From NCBI GenBank assembly GCA_024291935.2, contig CM044322.1:27341405-27405404 (forward strand): DNA of 64,000 bases, in the 5' to 3' direction. This document shows positions 12,801 through 23,100 of the stretch, one piece after another. This stretch comes from Okapia johnstoni (Eukaryota; Chordata; Mammalia; Artiodactyla; Giraffidae). Made by a program: the position numbers and the translations under genes. The notes under the pieces were generated by a model. That model saw nothing but the letters and a program-made list of their open reading frames with translations, did no database searches and was not told the origin of the DNA. Within the stretch, counting starts at the first letter, position 1. The number at the start of each line of letters is the position of its first letter.

Positions 12801-15633
12801 GGCTGGGGTCACATGGGGACCAGGTCCTCACCCACCAAGTGCAGGGCCCATCTGGCAGGGGGGTCCTAGAGGGTGGAGGCAGGGGTCGTTCCCCACCACT
12901 GGTGCAATGCCCTCTCTTGCCCCTTCGTCCTCTGCCTCTGCTCACCACAGGTCAGCGGGGATCCCTCTTCCCTGGAGACCTGAGCCACATCTTCCCTTCT
13001 CAGTTGATACCACTCGTGTCATCCTTCGTGATGTGGATGACAGAGTGCCTGGAGCTGACTACATCAATGCCAACTACATCAGGGTGGGTACTTGGCTTGC
13101 TGCACCTGTGGCCTACATGAATCAAACCTTGGTCCCTCCATTCCCCATAATAATGAGCCTGGAGCTCCTGGAGTGGTCTGTGGACTTTGGAAAGACAATA
13201 GATACGCAGGGAGGGTGCAGCAGTCTGCACTGGGTCCTCAGAGGGGCCAATCCAGAACCTGCTGGATTAAATATTGGTCCTAAGTCCCTCCCACCCTCCA
13301 TGGACTGTGTGTGAGCCACTTGGGCTACCTTGCATATCATTTGCATCAACTTGAATTGGTCCTCTGGCACTTTAATTCCTGGAAACAGCAGGCAGCTGAC
13401 CCCACCTTCTTTCAGAGTGACCCAGAAGAGAAGCCAGGCCATGGACTGGGCAAGGTGTACATCGCCACCCAGGGCTGTCTGCCGACTACAGTGGCTGCTT
13501 TCTGGGCCATGGTGCATCAGGAGAACACGCGTGTCATCGTTATGACCACCAGGGAGGTGGAGCGAGGCCGGGTAGGAGCTCTGGCTCATGTTACTCCCCT
13601 CTCCTGCCGTGTGCCCCACTGGACATGTGCTGGTGCTGGCCCAGCTTTGCTTCTTCAGTCTTAGAGATGCTGGGGCACAGCGAGGGCCCTGGAGAGACCC
13701 CACGTGTGCCCCTCAGGGAGGAGGGGCATGGGTGCTGGTAGTCTTCCAGCATGGCTGATGCCATGCCCCCACCCCCCAGAACAAGTGTTTCCGATACTGG
13801 CCAGAGCTGCACGACAGCCAAGAGTACGGCCTCCTGCATGTGTGCAACATGGCTGAGCACTGGGCCCAGGGCTATTGTGTGCGGGAGCTGCAGGTGTGGA
13901 GGCCAGACCAGGTGAGCCTGAAGGGCCTCGGGAGCTGTGGGACCAGGGTGACGTGCTCGGGAAGTCCCCAGGTCTGTGCTGGGCTGGCTCAGCCTCCACC
14001 CAACTCCACTGGCTTTGGTGGCTTCCACATCGCTCAACCCAGTGGGCAGTCCTGGCCTGGGCCCTGCTGGGCAGTGATCCCAGTCAGGCAAGTTCTCAAC
14101 CCAGCTATCTGGCTCCAGGGTGGCCTCACACCCATATAGGCCTCTCCCTCCAGTTCCTCCCTGGGCATCTCAGTACCTTCGGCCTTCTTTGTATGCCATT
14201 GGTGCCTGTTCCTCTCCCAGGCACATTTCCCTCCTGGCCAGTTCCCTTTGATAACCACCAGGGTTCCTGCAAGCCTCTGCATTTGGCCCTTCCTAAATAG
14301 AACTCACTTCCTGGAAGCTGCTCCTCTCCAGGACTGTCTTTCTTCCTTTCCCCAGGCACCTGAGCTGCCTGGGGCCATCTGCAGGTCCTCCAAGCCCTGA
14401 ATCCCGTCTTTTCCTCCCACTCCCTCCTGCTCTGTCTGGGCCCTGCTGGTCACTCCTTCCGGCAAACCCCGCTGGGCCACGCCCTGTCTCTTCCCGGTTC
14501 AGTCCCTGTGCCCCTCCCAACCAAGGGTCACAGCAGCCCGAGGCCCTTGGGACAGCCCAGATCTCCCAGCTGGCACTCACCAGCCCGCCCTGCCCAGGAG
14601 GAGTCGCCGCACACAGTGAAGCACTACCAGTACTTCGGTTGGCCGGACCACGGCGTCCCGGCCGAGCCCACCGGCGTCCTTAGCTTCCTGGATGAGGTGA
14701 ACCGAGCCCAGAGCAGCATGCCGGGGGCCGGACCCATGGTAGTCCATTGCAGGTGCGACCGGGGACAGGGCGGGGCCAGCGGTACAGGTGCGACCGGGGA
14801 AGGGGCCACGGCTCTGTCCTGTCAACTGGCCACAGGCCTCCTTGGTCCGTTCCAACAGCGCTGGCATCGGACGCACTGGCACCATCATTGTGATTGACAT
14901 CCTGGTGGACGTCATTCGCAGGCAGGGTGAGCCGCCCCAGTCAGGCCCCGCCCCACGTAGCCCCGCCCCCGGCACTTGCCGGCCCCGCCCATTGCATCTA
15001 GCCATCCCACCTTCTCCCTGCCGGTCCCGCTCCTCCCTGCCGGCCCCGCTCCTCTCTGCCGACCCCGCTCCGCCCTGAGCACACTCCTCCCCAGGGTTAG
15101 ACTGCGACATCGACGTCCCCAAGACGATTCAGCTGGTGCGGCGGCAGCGCTCGGGGATGGTGCAGACCGAGGCGCAGTACAAGTTCGTGTACCTGGCGCT
15201 GCAGCGGTACATCCAGGGCGAGCAGCTGCGCCTCCGCGAGCCGGTGGGGGCGGGGCCTGGCAAGGGCGGAGCCTGCGCAGGCATCACCATGGTGACCAGC
15301 GGCCCCCTCCCCTCAGCGCGAGCTGCCAGAGGAGCGCGGCTCGCTGAAACTGGGCGTCTCGCCCGCCGACCCCGGCACTAGCCCCGGGCTCGCGCCGTCC
15401 CGGGCGCCGGCGGCGTGAGTGGAGCATCAGGGACTGTGGAGGGCGGAGTCCCGGCCGGGGGCGGGGGGGCGGGGACAGGGAGGCCTCGGGGGAGTGGCCC
15501 TGGCTTGGGGGCGTGACCGAGTCGAGGGGGCGGGACGGCGGGTGGGCCCCAGTGTCGAACTCCTGTCTCCGCCCGCAGGACCCGGGAGGCCTCCCGCCAC
15601 GAGTATGAGAACCTGCAAGGCCTAGAGCCGTGA
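3828..15633 (+). CDS. SHP-family (PTPN11/SHP2-like) SH2-SH2 protein tyrosine phosphatase
   Basis: Coding exons, all GT-AG: 3828-3841, 9829-9951, 10959-11156, 11844-12030, 12106-12225, 12427-12540, 12694-12790, 13004-13083, 13416-13571, 13780-13911, 14598-14752, 14859-14926, 15095-15243, 15317-15414, 15579-15633. They total 1746 nt, giving 581 residues with no stop or frameshift. The start MTSRR is the same as SHP2. N-SH2 (about 5-104) has FLARPSK with Arg32. C-SH2 (about 112-217) has FLVRES with Arg139. The PTP domain (about 247-525) has [11 protein letters not shown] (Tyr279), WPDHGVP (Asp424), [10 protein letters not shown] (Cys458, Arg464) and QTEAQY (Gln505). The tail has one tyrosine motif, EYENL (Tyr573). 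Predicted role: cytosolic phosphotyrosine-recruited phosphatase, held inactive by N-SH2 as in SHP2. N-SH2 resembles SHP2; several PTP residues (REVERGRNKC, GTIIVID, GLDCDID) resemble SHP1. This is neither a processed copy nor a recent PTPN11 duplicate. Expression is unknown. Confidence 0.93.
3842..9828 (+). other. Intron 1 of the SHP-like gene
   Basis: About 6.0 kb between the 14-nt first coding exon and the N-SH2 exon, GC-rich, with one BOVA2-type SINE near 8.88-9.06 kb. The open frame at 6249-6971 (240 codons) shows no family resemblance and is treated as chance. PTPN11 also has its first intron after MTSRR in the same phase. Confidence 0.8.
8878..9060 (+). mobile_element. BOVA2-type SINE fragment
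   Basis: Contains GAGAAGGCAATGGCAACC, CCAGTACTCTTGCCTGG, GTTGGACACGACTGAGCAAC and the repeated TTCACTTTCACTTTTC tail, all characteristic of bovid BOVA2/Bov-tA SINEs. A second GGAGAAGGAAATGGCAACC unit follows the TTTCACTTT run. It lies in intron 1 of the phosphatase gene. Confidence 0.85.
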
Positions 15634-17214
15634 AGGCCCCTCGTGCGCGTGCCCCGAGTGGGGCTGGAGCCATGCAAGAAGGCTGGAGCCCAGCAAGGCC
15701 GGCCTCCGCGTTCCTCCAAAGGACTGTTTAGGATTGTGCAGACAGGCGCCCAGCCCTGAGAGCGGCGGAGTTGGGGTGGGGATGGGGGTGGGGTCCCGGG
15801 TCTGCCCCTCAGACCCTCCCTGACCAGGTCTGCACGCCCAGAAATGCTGAGGGGCGGGCGGGAGATCCAGTGGCCCTGGTCCTCCTGGAGGAGGGGAAGC
15901 AGAGCTGCAGGGCTGCAGTTTGACTCAGTTTGGGAGGTCATCAGTGACCACCTGCACGTTGCGGTGAAGACATATGTGTGCTACATGTCTAAGGGTCAAT
16001 CTGTATGTGGGACACGAGACCAGCAAGTGAGTGCCAGTTTGTTCACCAGCATTTGTGACCCTCTCCCTGCTTTCTGAGTGACCCCGCCCCTTCAGAGTTG
16101 CTTCTCAGCCCTGCCAACAGCCGTGGTCTAGGCTGTGGCCTGACAGTGGCTCAGTCCTGCCATGTCCAGACCTAACCCAGACTGTCACATTGCAGTCATG
16201 CGTAGATAATGCTTGTAGAATGAGGGAATATGTGACGTGTTCATCTGACCACAGCGAGGAGGGCGAGGCTTCATGAGAGCATGACTCGTTTGTGATGATG
16301 CAATGTCACTGGCTTGTGGTCCACACTGGCACCCTCCCATTATGGATGGCTCTGTGACTTTCTGGTCTCCTCAGTAAAATGCCTTCTTCTCAGTTTTGCA
16401 TCTTTGCTGGGGCTTGGAGAAAGGGTGCCTGTGGGTCCCCATGACTGGGCCCAGTTCCCCAGGGTCTTTCTGAGCCAGAAGAACAGCTGGTTGAACGAGG
16501 AAGTCCTGGGCTTTGGGGTGAGGGATGAGGAGGCTGAGACCTATGCAAGTCAGAACCGGCTTGGCCTCTCTTTGTCATGCCAGCCTGGCGGTGCAGGATT
16601 CCTGGACTGATAGCAGTACTGGGTGGGGGAGGGGTGGGGTGGCAGGACTCCTGCCCGTCCCCCAGGATGCTCGCTTCACCAGCCAGGTCTGGCCCTCCTC
16701 TGCTGGAGGAACCCGAGGCCTGTAGATCGTCAGGACACGCTGGTTGTTGCCACCTCCGCTTCTGTGCACCCTTGAGCCTCGGTTCCCAGGGGTCATGAGG
16801 TCCTGTAGCCCTCCACTCAGGACTCTGGGCAGGGCTGTGGGACCATGACTTCTGGGGGTTTCAGCCTATTGTGACCACGGTGAGGGTGGGAAGGAGGACT
16901 CTGGACGAAGCCAAGGCCCCATCCCGGTACCCCCTGCCCCAGGTGCTCCTGGCCCTCCCTCTCTTCCTCAGGTAGCCTCACAGCCCCAAGAGGCAGCCAA
17001 GCCCAGAACCACTCCAGCCCATCCACAACCCAGGCAGCACTTGAGTTGGACCCCCTAGAACTTGGGCCACACACGCTAGGGGCTGCTGGGAGTCCAGTCC
17101 AGGAGGTGTCCTTTGGATTGAGAATCTTTGTGGAAGGAGCAGACTGGACTTTTCTGGAGAGAGGGGCTTAATGGTACAGGAAAGAACACAGAGGGTGAGG
17201 ACTCCTTACCAATT
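15634..17214 (+). other. 3'UTR and flank of the SHP-like gene
   Basis: I see no AATAAA or ATTAAA on the + strand between the stop codon (15631-15633) and the converging RNF223 gene. The best candidate is the variant hexamer AGTAAA at 16373-16378, which would give a 3'UTR of about 0.75 kb. No coding exon or repeat is recognised here. Confidence 0.4.
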
Positions 17215-17229
17215 GTGGGTACAAAATAG

Positions 17230-17235
17230 TTTATT
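17230..17235 (-). other. RNF223: RNF223 poly(A) signal
   Basis: TTTATT on the + strand reads AATAAA on the minus strand, about 460 nt downstream of the RNF223 stop codon. It sits in a short AT-rich patch in otherwise GC-rich DNA. The position fits a single 3'UTR exon end. Confidence 0.75.
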
Positions 17236-17697
17236 TAAAAATGTACAATTCAGGCGGGCGGGATGGGCACTGGGGAGCTGGGCTCCCTGCCACTGCCCTC
17301 TGTCCCCGTGGCCACCCAAGGGAAGGGGCCAGCCCTGCCTGGGGAAGCGAGGAACCATGGTGAAACGTGAAAATAAGATGAAGGTGGCAAGCTCCCTCCC
17401 TTTTTAGCAAGGGGTAGGTCCTGCAAGTTATTCACAGTGTGGACAGGGAGGGGCCTTGCCAAGCTGTCTCTTCTGGGCCTCAGTTTCCCCATCTGCAAGA
17501 TGGGAGTTAGGGAGGTGGTCTCTGGAGCCCATAGGAATCTGATTCTTGGAAGCTCTGGGGACCATTTTGTCCACCCCGTAGGACCCAGCCCCAGAGAGCG
17601 GGGGGAGGTGTGTGTGTGCTGAATGGGGTGGGGTTCCTCAGAGATGTGGGGGCTCCTCTGGGATCCTGGAGGGGTGGGCTGGGTGGGAGTGGTGACG

Positions 17698-18456
17698 CTA
17701 GTTGTCCGCCAGGGACTCGAGTGAGAAGGTGGTGGCGGCAGTGGCAGTGGTGGAGGGAGGCCGGGGGAGGCAGCGCAGGCTCCCAGTCTTGAGTGCGCAC
17801 TGCACAGGCCAGAGGACCACACAGAAAAGCACAAGCAGCAGGGCTGTGATGAGCGCCACGCGCCTCCAGTCCCTGCAGCGCGCCCAGCAGTGGGCCAGGT
17901 GTCCCCGATGGTGGGCAGGGCCTGGGGTGGGCGCAGGTGTAGCAGGCTCAGCGGGCTTGCTTGGGCCTATGTCCACGCACATGAAGCCGGGCTCCACCAG
18001 GCCAGGCACAGAGGGCGGTGAGTAATAGCACAGCTTGGTGCCCTCTAGCCACACGGGCTCCTCCTGCCGCAGGTGCGCTGGCATTCGGGCCTGAAGCTGG
18101 CGGCTGGTGCGCAGCGCAGGGGCTCCAGCAGCAGGCACAGCTGTGGGTTGCCGGCAGAATGGGCAGGGCACAGCCTCGCTACCTGGCTGGCCTGTGGGCT
18201 GGGCGGCCGCCAGCCGTGCCAGGCACTCCAGGCAGAAGACATGGGTGCAGGAGAGCTCCTTGGGTGTCTTGAAGATGTTGTCATAGCCCGAGAAGCAGAT
18301 GGAGCACTCCAGAGGGGAGGCCACTTTCTCTGAGCCTGGGGTGCCCGGAGATCTGGGGCTGCTGGCTGAGTTGGGGGACCTGGGCACTGTGGCTGTGGGG
18401 CTGCTCCTGCTGGTAGGAAGCATGGTCGTGTGCCGCACCTGTGGGCCTGATGACAT
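17698..18456 (-). CDS. RNF223: RING finger protein 223
   Basis: Single coding exon of 252 residues, starting at MSSGPQV. A longer frame begins 30 nt upstream, but the minus strand has an acceptor (cccacag, 18466-18470) just before the chosen ATG. This start also matches the recalled human protein. A Ser/Pro-rich N-terminus (1-48) is followed by a C3HC4 RING: Cys51-x2-Cys54, then SCTHVFCLEC with Cys70, His72, Cys75 and Cys78, and a final CPFC pair. A C-terminal hydrophobic segment (ITALLLVLFCVVLWPV, roughly residues 206-222) should anchor it in a membrane. Inferred role: membrane-bound E3 ubiquitin ligase; substrates unknown. It is convergent with the SHP-like gene. Length is near the human protein (about 249 residues). 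Confidence 0.95.
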   Translation of the reverse strand: MSSGPQVRHTTMLPTSRSSPTATVPRSPNSASSPRSPGTPGSEKVASPLECSICFSGYDNIFKTPKELSCTHVFCLECLARLAAAQPTGQPGSEAVPCPFCRQPTAVPAAGAPALRTSRQLQARMPAHLRQEEPVWLEGTKLCYYSPPSVPGLVEPGFMCVDIGPSKPAEPATPAPTPGPAHHRGHLAHCWARCRDWRRVALITALLLVLFCVVLWPVQCALKTGSLRCLPRPPSTTATAATTFSLESLADN

Positions 18457-18465
18457 GGTTCTGGG

Positions 18466-20140
18466 CTGTGGGACAATAGAGACCACTGTGAGTGACCTTG
18501 ACTGCTCCTTTCCTGCAAGGTCAGTCAGTCACTCTCTCCCCATCCCTCTTCGTTGCATCATCTCAGAGATGCCTGTGGGCACCTCTGCAAAGTCCCCCTA
18601 CACCCGTCCCCACCTCAAGGTCTTTCTGCTCAAAGTTGTAATCTGGCGCTCCCCAGCTCCTCACATGCTTTATCAGGGGTGAGCACCCTGGGGTGCCCCA
18701 GCCTGGCCAAGCCCTGTGGAACACTGCTCAGTGAACCCCTCCCACCATCCCTAGCTTACCTCACTGTGCCATTGGGCAGAAATAAAAGTGAAGACAACAA
18801 CGGCCCACAACAGTTACTGTTTACATCAGGGCTCTGCCAGGCTGGACCCTGGTCGTGTGATACCAAGAGCCACGGTGCAGAAGAGGCAACTCGGAGGGGC
18901 CCCGGTCTGTCACCAGGAGTGTGTGGCTCTGGGCCAGGTGAAGTTGGTTTGAACACAGATTCCAGTGTGGGTGGCCTATTAGGTGGGCGCACAGCAACTT
19001 GCAGGCAGTTGTGTGAGGGTGGGTGCCAGGCCTGGCTGGACAGACTGCGGGAGACCAGAGGGCCTATGCAAGGGTGGTGGCCATGGCCTGAGGAGGGGCT
19101 TTGTCTCCCCGCTATGGCCTCAACCTGCAGGGCCAGCTCATCTGGCTGGTGACAAGAGCCTGGTGCTGGCCCTCAGGGCCTGGAAATGCTCCTCACCCTT
19201 TGGCCAGTGGAGCGGGGAGGGTGGATCAGCCAGGCATCCTCTTTGGACTGGCCCGCCACCCAGGAGGGTCACACCAGCCACAGCCACTGTCTAGGAGGCA
19301 GTGGGACGTTCCACTCCTCACCTACTGCTCTCTCCATGGGAGGCTCAGCCTATCTCCCAGACGAGGCTCAGGTGACCTGCCTGCTGCCCCTTCTTGGGCC
19401 TAGGTCTCTACCCCAGGCAGCCACATGGGTCCTGCTTGGAGGAGGGCAGGTAAGGGGGTGACTCGCCCATCACGTTCATGATGGACAGAGGAGGTTGAGG
19501 CCATGGGAAGACATGACCACATGGAGCCCATGAGGCCCCCCAGAGGTGATCCGAGCCTGACTGGCTGGTCAGTACAGGAAGGCTGGTGGAATGACTTTGC
19601 AGTGACGTGCCACAAAGGCTCAGGTATTGCTGCCACCTGACAGTGACCACCGTGAGTCATGGTGGTATCACTGTGATGTCACGACTGCTCTGGCATCGTG
19701 GTGTGAGATGTCAACGTATTTTGGTGACAGCAGCTGCCGCAGGCCAGGTGCAGCCTCAGCAGGGTCTGGGGTACTGCAGACGTCCTCCCCCAGCCGCTCC
19801 CCACATGACCAGTTCTTTGGCACTGGGCCCCACCCTTCTGAGGAGGTGCCCCACCCTGAACCTGTACTGGTGAGGGGGGAGTGCCAGCTGAGCCGGCCTT
19901 ACCTGGTAGCCAGGGTCAGAGGGGCCCAGGCATGACCCTCTTGGCTGATTCGGCCAGGCTGAGGCCCCAAGCTCACCCGTCCTGGAAGTGATGACTTCGT
20001 CTCCTCTGGTCCAGGCTGGTCTGTGTTCCCCCTGACTAGTGTTCCTCTTCAGGGCCGTCCGTCCACAGCTGTACCGGGCAGGTGGGGCGTGAGGCGTGTG
20101 CGCTCCTCCAGGTGTGGAGCGCTGTCCGAGGCAGGTGTGA
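18466..20140 (-). other. RNF223: Inferred RNF223 5' intron
   Basis: The acceptor immediately upstream of the RNF223 ATG implies a non-coding first exon. The TATA box near 20.17 kb would place the transcription start near 20.14 kb. I could not fix the donor confidently. The 1.6-kb stretch otherwise shows no coding exon and no obvious ruminant repeat. Confidence 0.45.
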
Positions 20141-20171
20141 GTTCTCTGGGTGTGGGCTCCTGTCAGGTGTA

Positions 20172-20179
20172 TTTATATA
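20172..20179 (-). promoter_or_regulatory. RNF223: Candidate TATA box for RNF223
   Basis: The minus strand reads TATATAAAT within GAGTATATAAATAC, an excellent TATA-box match and an isolated AT-rich octamer in GC-rich sequence. It lies about 1.7 kb upstream of the RNF223 start codon in the correct orientation, giving a gene span of about 2.9 kb, close to the compact human gene. Promoter function is inferred. Confidence 0.5.
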
Positions 20180-23100
20180 CTCGCTTGGGATCACGCTGGC
20201 CAGGGCGTGGCCCGGGGCCTCCAGGATTGGCTGGCCTCCCATCCTCTCCCTGGCAGGCTGGGCAGCAGAGGGCAGGAAGTCAGAAGTGAGAGGTCAGAAC
20301 CTGGGGTGGGGCTGGGGGTCAGTAGGCCTCTGCAGTCTGGGCAGGTCTTGGCGGGTGACTGGATGCCTGGTAAAACCTCTCCCTACTCCTGAGATGATGG
20401 AGCAGCCACTCTAGAAACAGACCTACCTGCTCACTGGCCTTGTTCAAGGTGGGGACACCTGAGTTCCTTGGGTGGGCCCCCAGAGGGTCCTTGCAAGGAG
20501 GCCCCCCCAGTCAGTTCACTGACACCCTCCCCCAGCAGCCCCTGTTCCTGCCCCTACCCCTAACACCCACCTCATCTGTGTGGCTGCCACTCAAAAGCAC
20601 AGCCCCCCACCGCAAATGGGCTTCTGCTGTCCCCACCCATCCCTCCCTACCTGCAGCCTTTAGGGGCTGGGAGGGAACTCATTGCTCTGGGTCCAGGGAG
20701 TGGGGTGAGAGGTCAGGCTGGGAGTGCCAGTGGGGTGACTGACGGGTGAGTCAGGGGTGAAGGTGTGTCAGGCAGCAAGCTGGCCACAGGACTTGTTTCA
20801 GGGGAGCATCTGCTGGGGGGGACCTTAGTTTCATAGGTAGGGAAGGGACTCAAGGAAGTGCCTACCCAGGCAGGGGATCCAGAAGTCTCCCTGGGGGACA
20901 GGGAGCAGTTTCAGCTGGTCAGTACCGAATCCCAGCACACCACAGGGCCAGCCTGTGTACAGGCCTGTCTGGGGCCAGGATGGAGGGTGTGAGAACTGTG
21001 TTGGAGGGGCCTGGAGCCTAGTCAGTGGCATGAGCTGTGACCACCCACAGCCACCCTGTTCCTGAGGTGTCATAGCTACTCTGATACCTGATCCTCCTGG
21101 CCACAGGGTCACAGCAGGTTCTCCCCTCCACCCCGTGGCTTCCCTGCCCACCCCCCATCCCAGCTTCAAATACCACACCTCAGTGTGCACCTATCTGACC
21201 CTGGGGCCCAGGACCTGAGATGGAACCCCAATCATGAGCCTGTAGGGAGGGAGTGCTGGGCTCGGTGGGGCTGAGAGAGGGGTCCACCCTGGTGGGGGAC
21301 AGCCCTGACCCTTCAGCAGATGGTTCAGGATCCCCAGAGGCTGCGCAGCCCCAAGAGCACTAGGAGAAGCACTGATAGCCAACAGAGGTCAGAGGTCATC
21401 AAGAGGCATTAGGAGATGGGTGCACGGAGCAGGCTGCCTGGGCCCAGACCCCAGGAGGAACCAGAATGAGACGAAGGGGGCAGCCTGGACTGCAGCCACA
21501 GGAGGCTGAGGTGTGGGACGACTGCAGGAGAGGAAGAATGACTGGGGCTTCCTGTGCTCCGGGAGCAGGAAGAGCTTCGGTAAGGGGCTTGGCAAGGGCT
21601 CAGGGCCAGCGGGGTTGGTGAGGGCCCGGAGAATGGGGAGTCTCTGTGAGGGCGGGGCCCGCCCGAGTAGGATAGGGCTCCGGTTCCCGCCCCGCCCGAG
21701 TAGGATGGGGCTCTGGTTCCCATGGGTATCGTGACTCAGGGTCTCATGCTCCTCCAGGAAGTGTCCTGGTCCTCTGAGCACACCTCCCCAAGGGCTCCTG
21801 GGAATATCCGAGCTCTGAGATCACTCCGAGCTCCTCAGTGGACAGTCAGTGCCCAAGGCAAGGGGACAGGAATGCCCGAGGGATGTGCCATTTGGGTGGG
21901 GCCGGGTCTCACCACACGGGACCGTGGCACTCAGGGCTCCCCTGGCCCCACACACCTGCTCATTCTCATCATGACGAGGGAAGAGTACCTGCATCTTGTG
22001 AGTGTGTGGGCTTCATGTGCACAGGTGAGCTGCTTACCAGCTTACTCCGGCTGGCTGTGTGAGTGCACCTGTGTGTGTGCACGTGCATGCACGTGTGAGG
22101 GGAGCCTGGCTGCCAGCAGATAACTACGAAGCTGGACTTACTCACCAGACTGGGCAGAGAGCAAGGCCTGCAGTGACCACCCCTGTCCAATCATGGCTCT
22201 CAGATGGTAGGAGTCCCAAAGACCTCAGGACACCTGGGAGTCCTAGGCTGGAGGCAGAAGCTACTTTTGGCCAAATGAGCAGGGGAGAGGCATACCCCAC
22301 AAGGCCCACCCTGGCCATGGCTCCCCACCCCCAGTACTTGTGCGAGGTCTGGCTTCATGTCTCTGAGGGCTGCAGGGGGCATACAGAACAGCCAGTTTAG
22401 GGAAGGGTCTCAACATGGGTGTAAACTCTGGTGTCCCCCACAGGCCAGAGCCTAGGAGGCAAAGGCTGGGCTGCAGCCACGGCTCTAGGAGGTGCACTTG
22501 GGCTCGGCCTCCACCCAACCCTCCGCACTCGGGCTCCCGACAAGCTCGGAGTTGCCCTCTGGCCACAAGGTGACTCCTCTGGTCCTGTCCCTCCCACACC
22601 CAGCAGTGAGCCAAGTTCCCAGTCAGCCTGGCCTTGGAGGCCGGCTCCTTCTGGGGCCCGGTGTCCAAGCCCCACCAGGGCCTCTGTTCTCATGACCCAT
22701 CCTCAGGCCCTGCTCATTCTGCTCTGTGCTCCCACCTCCCAACTCTACAGCTGGTACTGCCTCTTGCTGACCTCTGAGGGCTCTGGGTGCTTCTTTGGCA
22801 CTGAGTGAACAGATAAGATGAATGAATGGACGAGCTGCAGCTGTGACCCCAGGGCCATGCCCACTGCCCAGCCCCAGCCCCAGCTCATCTCCTAGGGCGT
22901 GGGGCTCCTTGTGGTGGTTGACATGGTGGAGCACTAGGAGGGGACATGTGCCCCACCTGCCTGCTTTGGCCAGAAAAGACCCCACAAATTGGCCTTATCT
23001 TGGCTTTTTACACAAAGGCATGGATGGCGTCCAGGTGAGGAATAGGTGACAAACTGAGGAGGGGACTGTGCAGGGTCCCCAGCACAGACACCCTGTCCCT

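Noticed and set aside
13339..13346. Perfect ATTTGCAT octamer in intron 8 of the SHP-like gene
   Set aside because: An 8-bp exact match is expected about twice in 64 kb; no supporting neighbours.
3828..15633. Interpretation as a PTPN11 processed pseudogene or assembly duplicate
   Set aside because: It has 14 introns with conserved phases, the protein differs widely from SHP2, and the flanks are AGRN and RNF223.
17698..18486. Longer RNF223 start 10 codons upstream
   Set aside because: A splice acceptor lies between the two ATGs and the human protein starts at the downstream MSS; the upstream codons are intronic.
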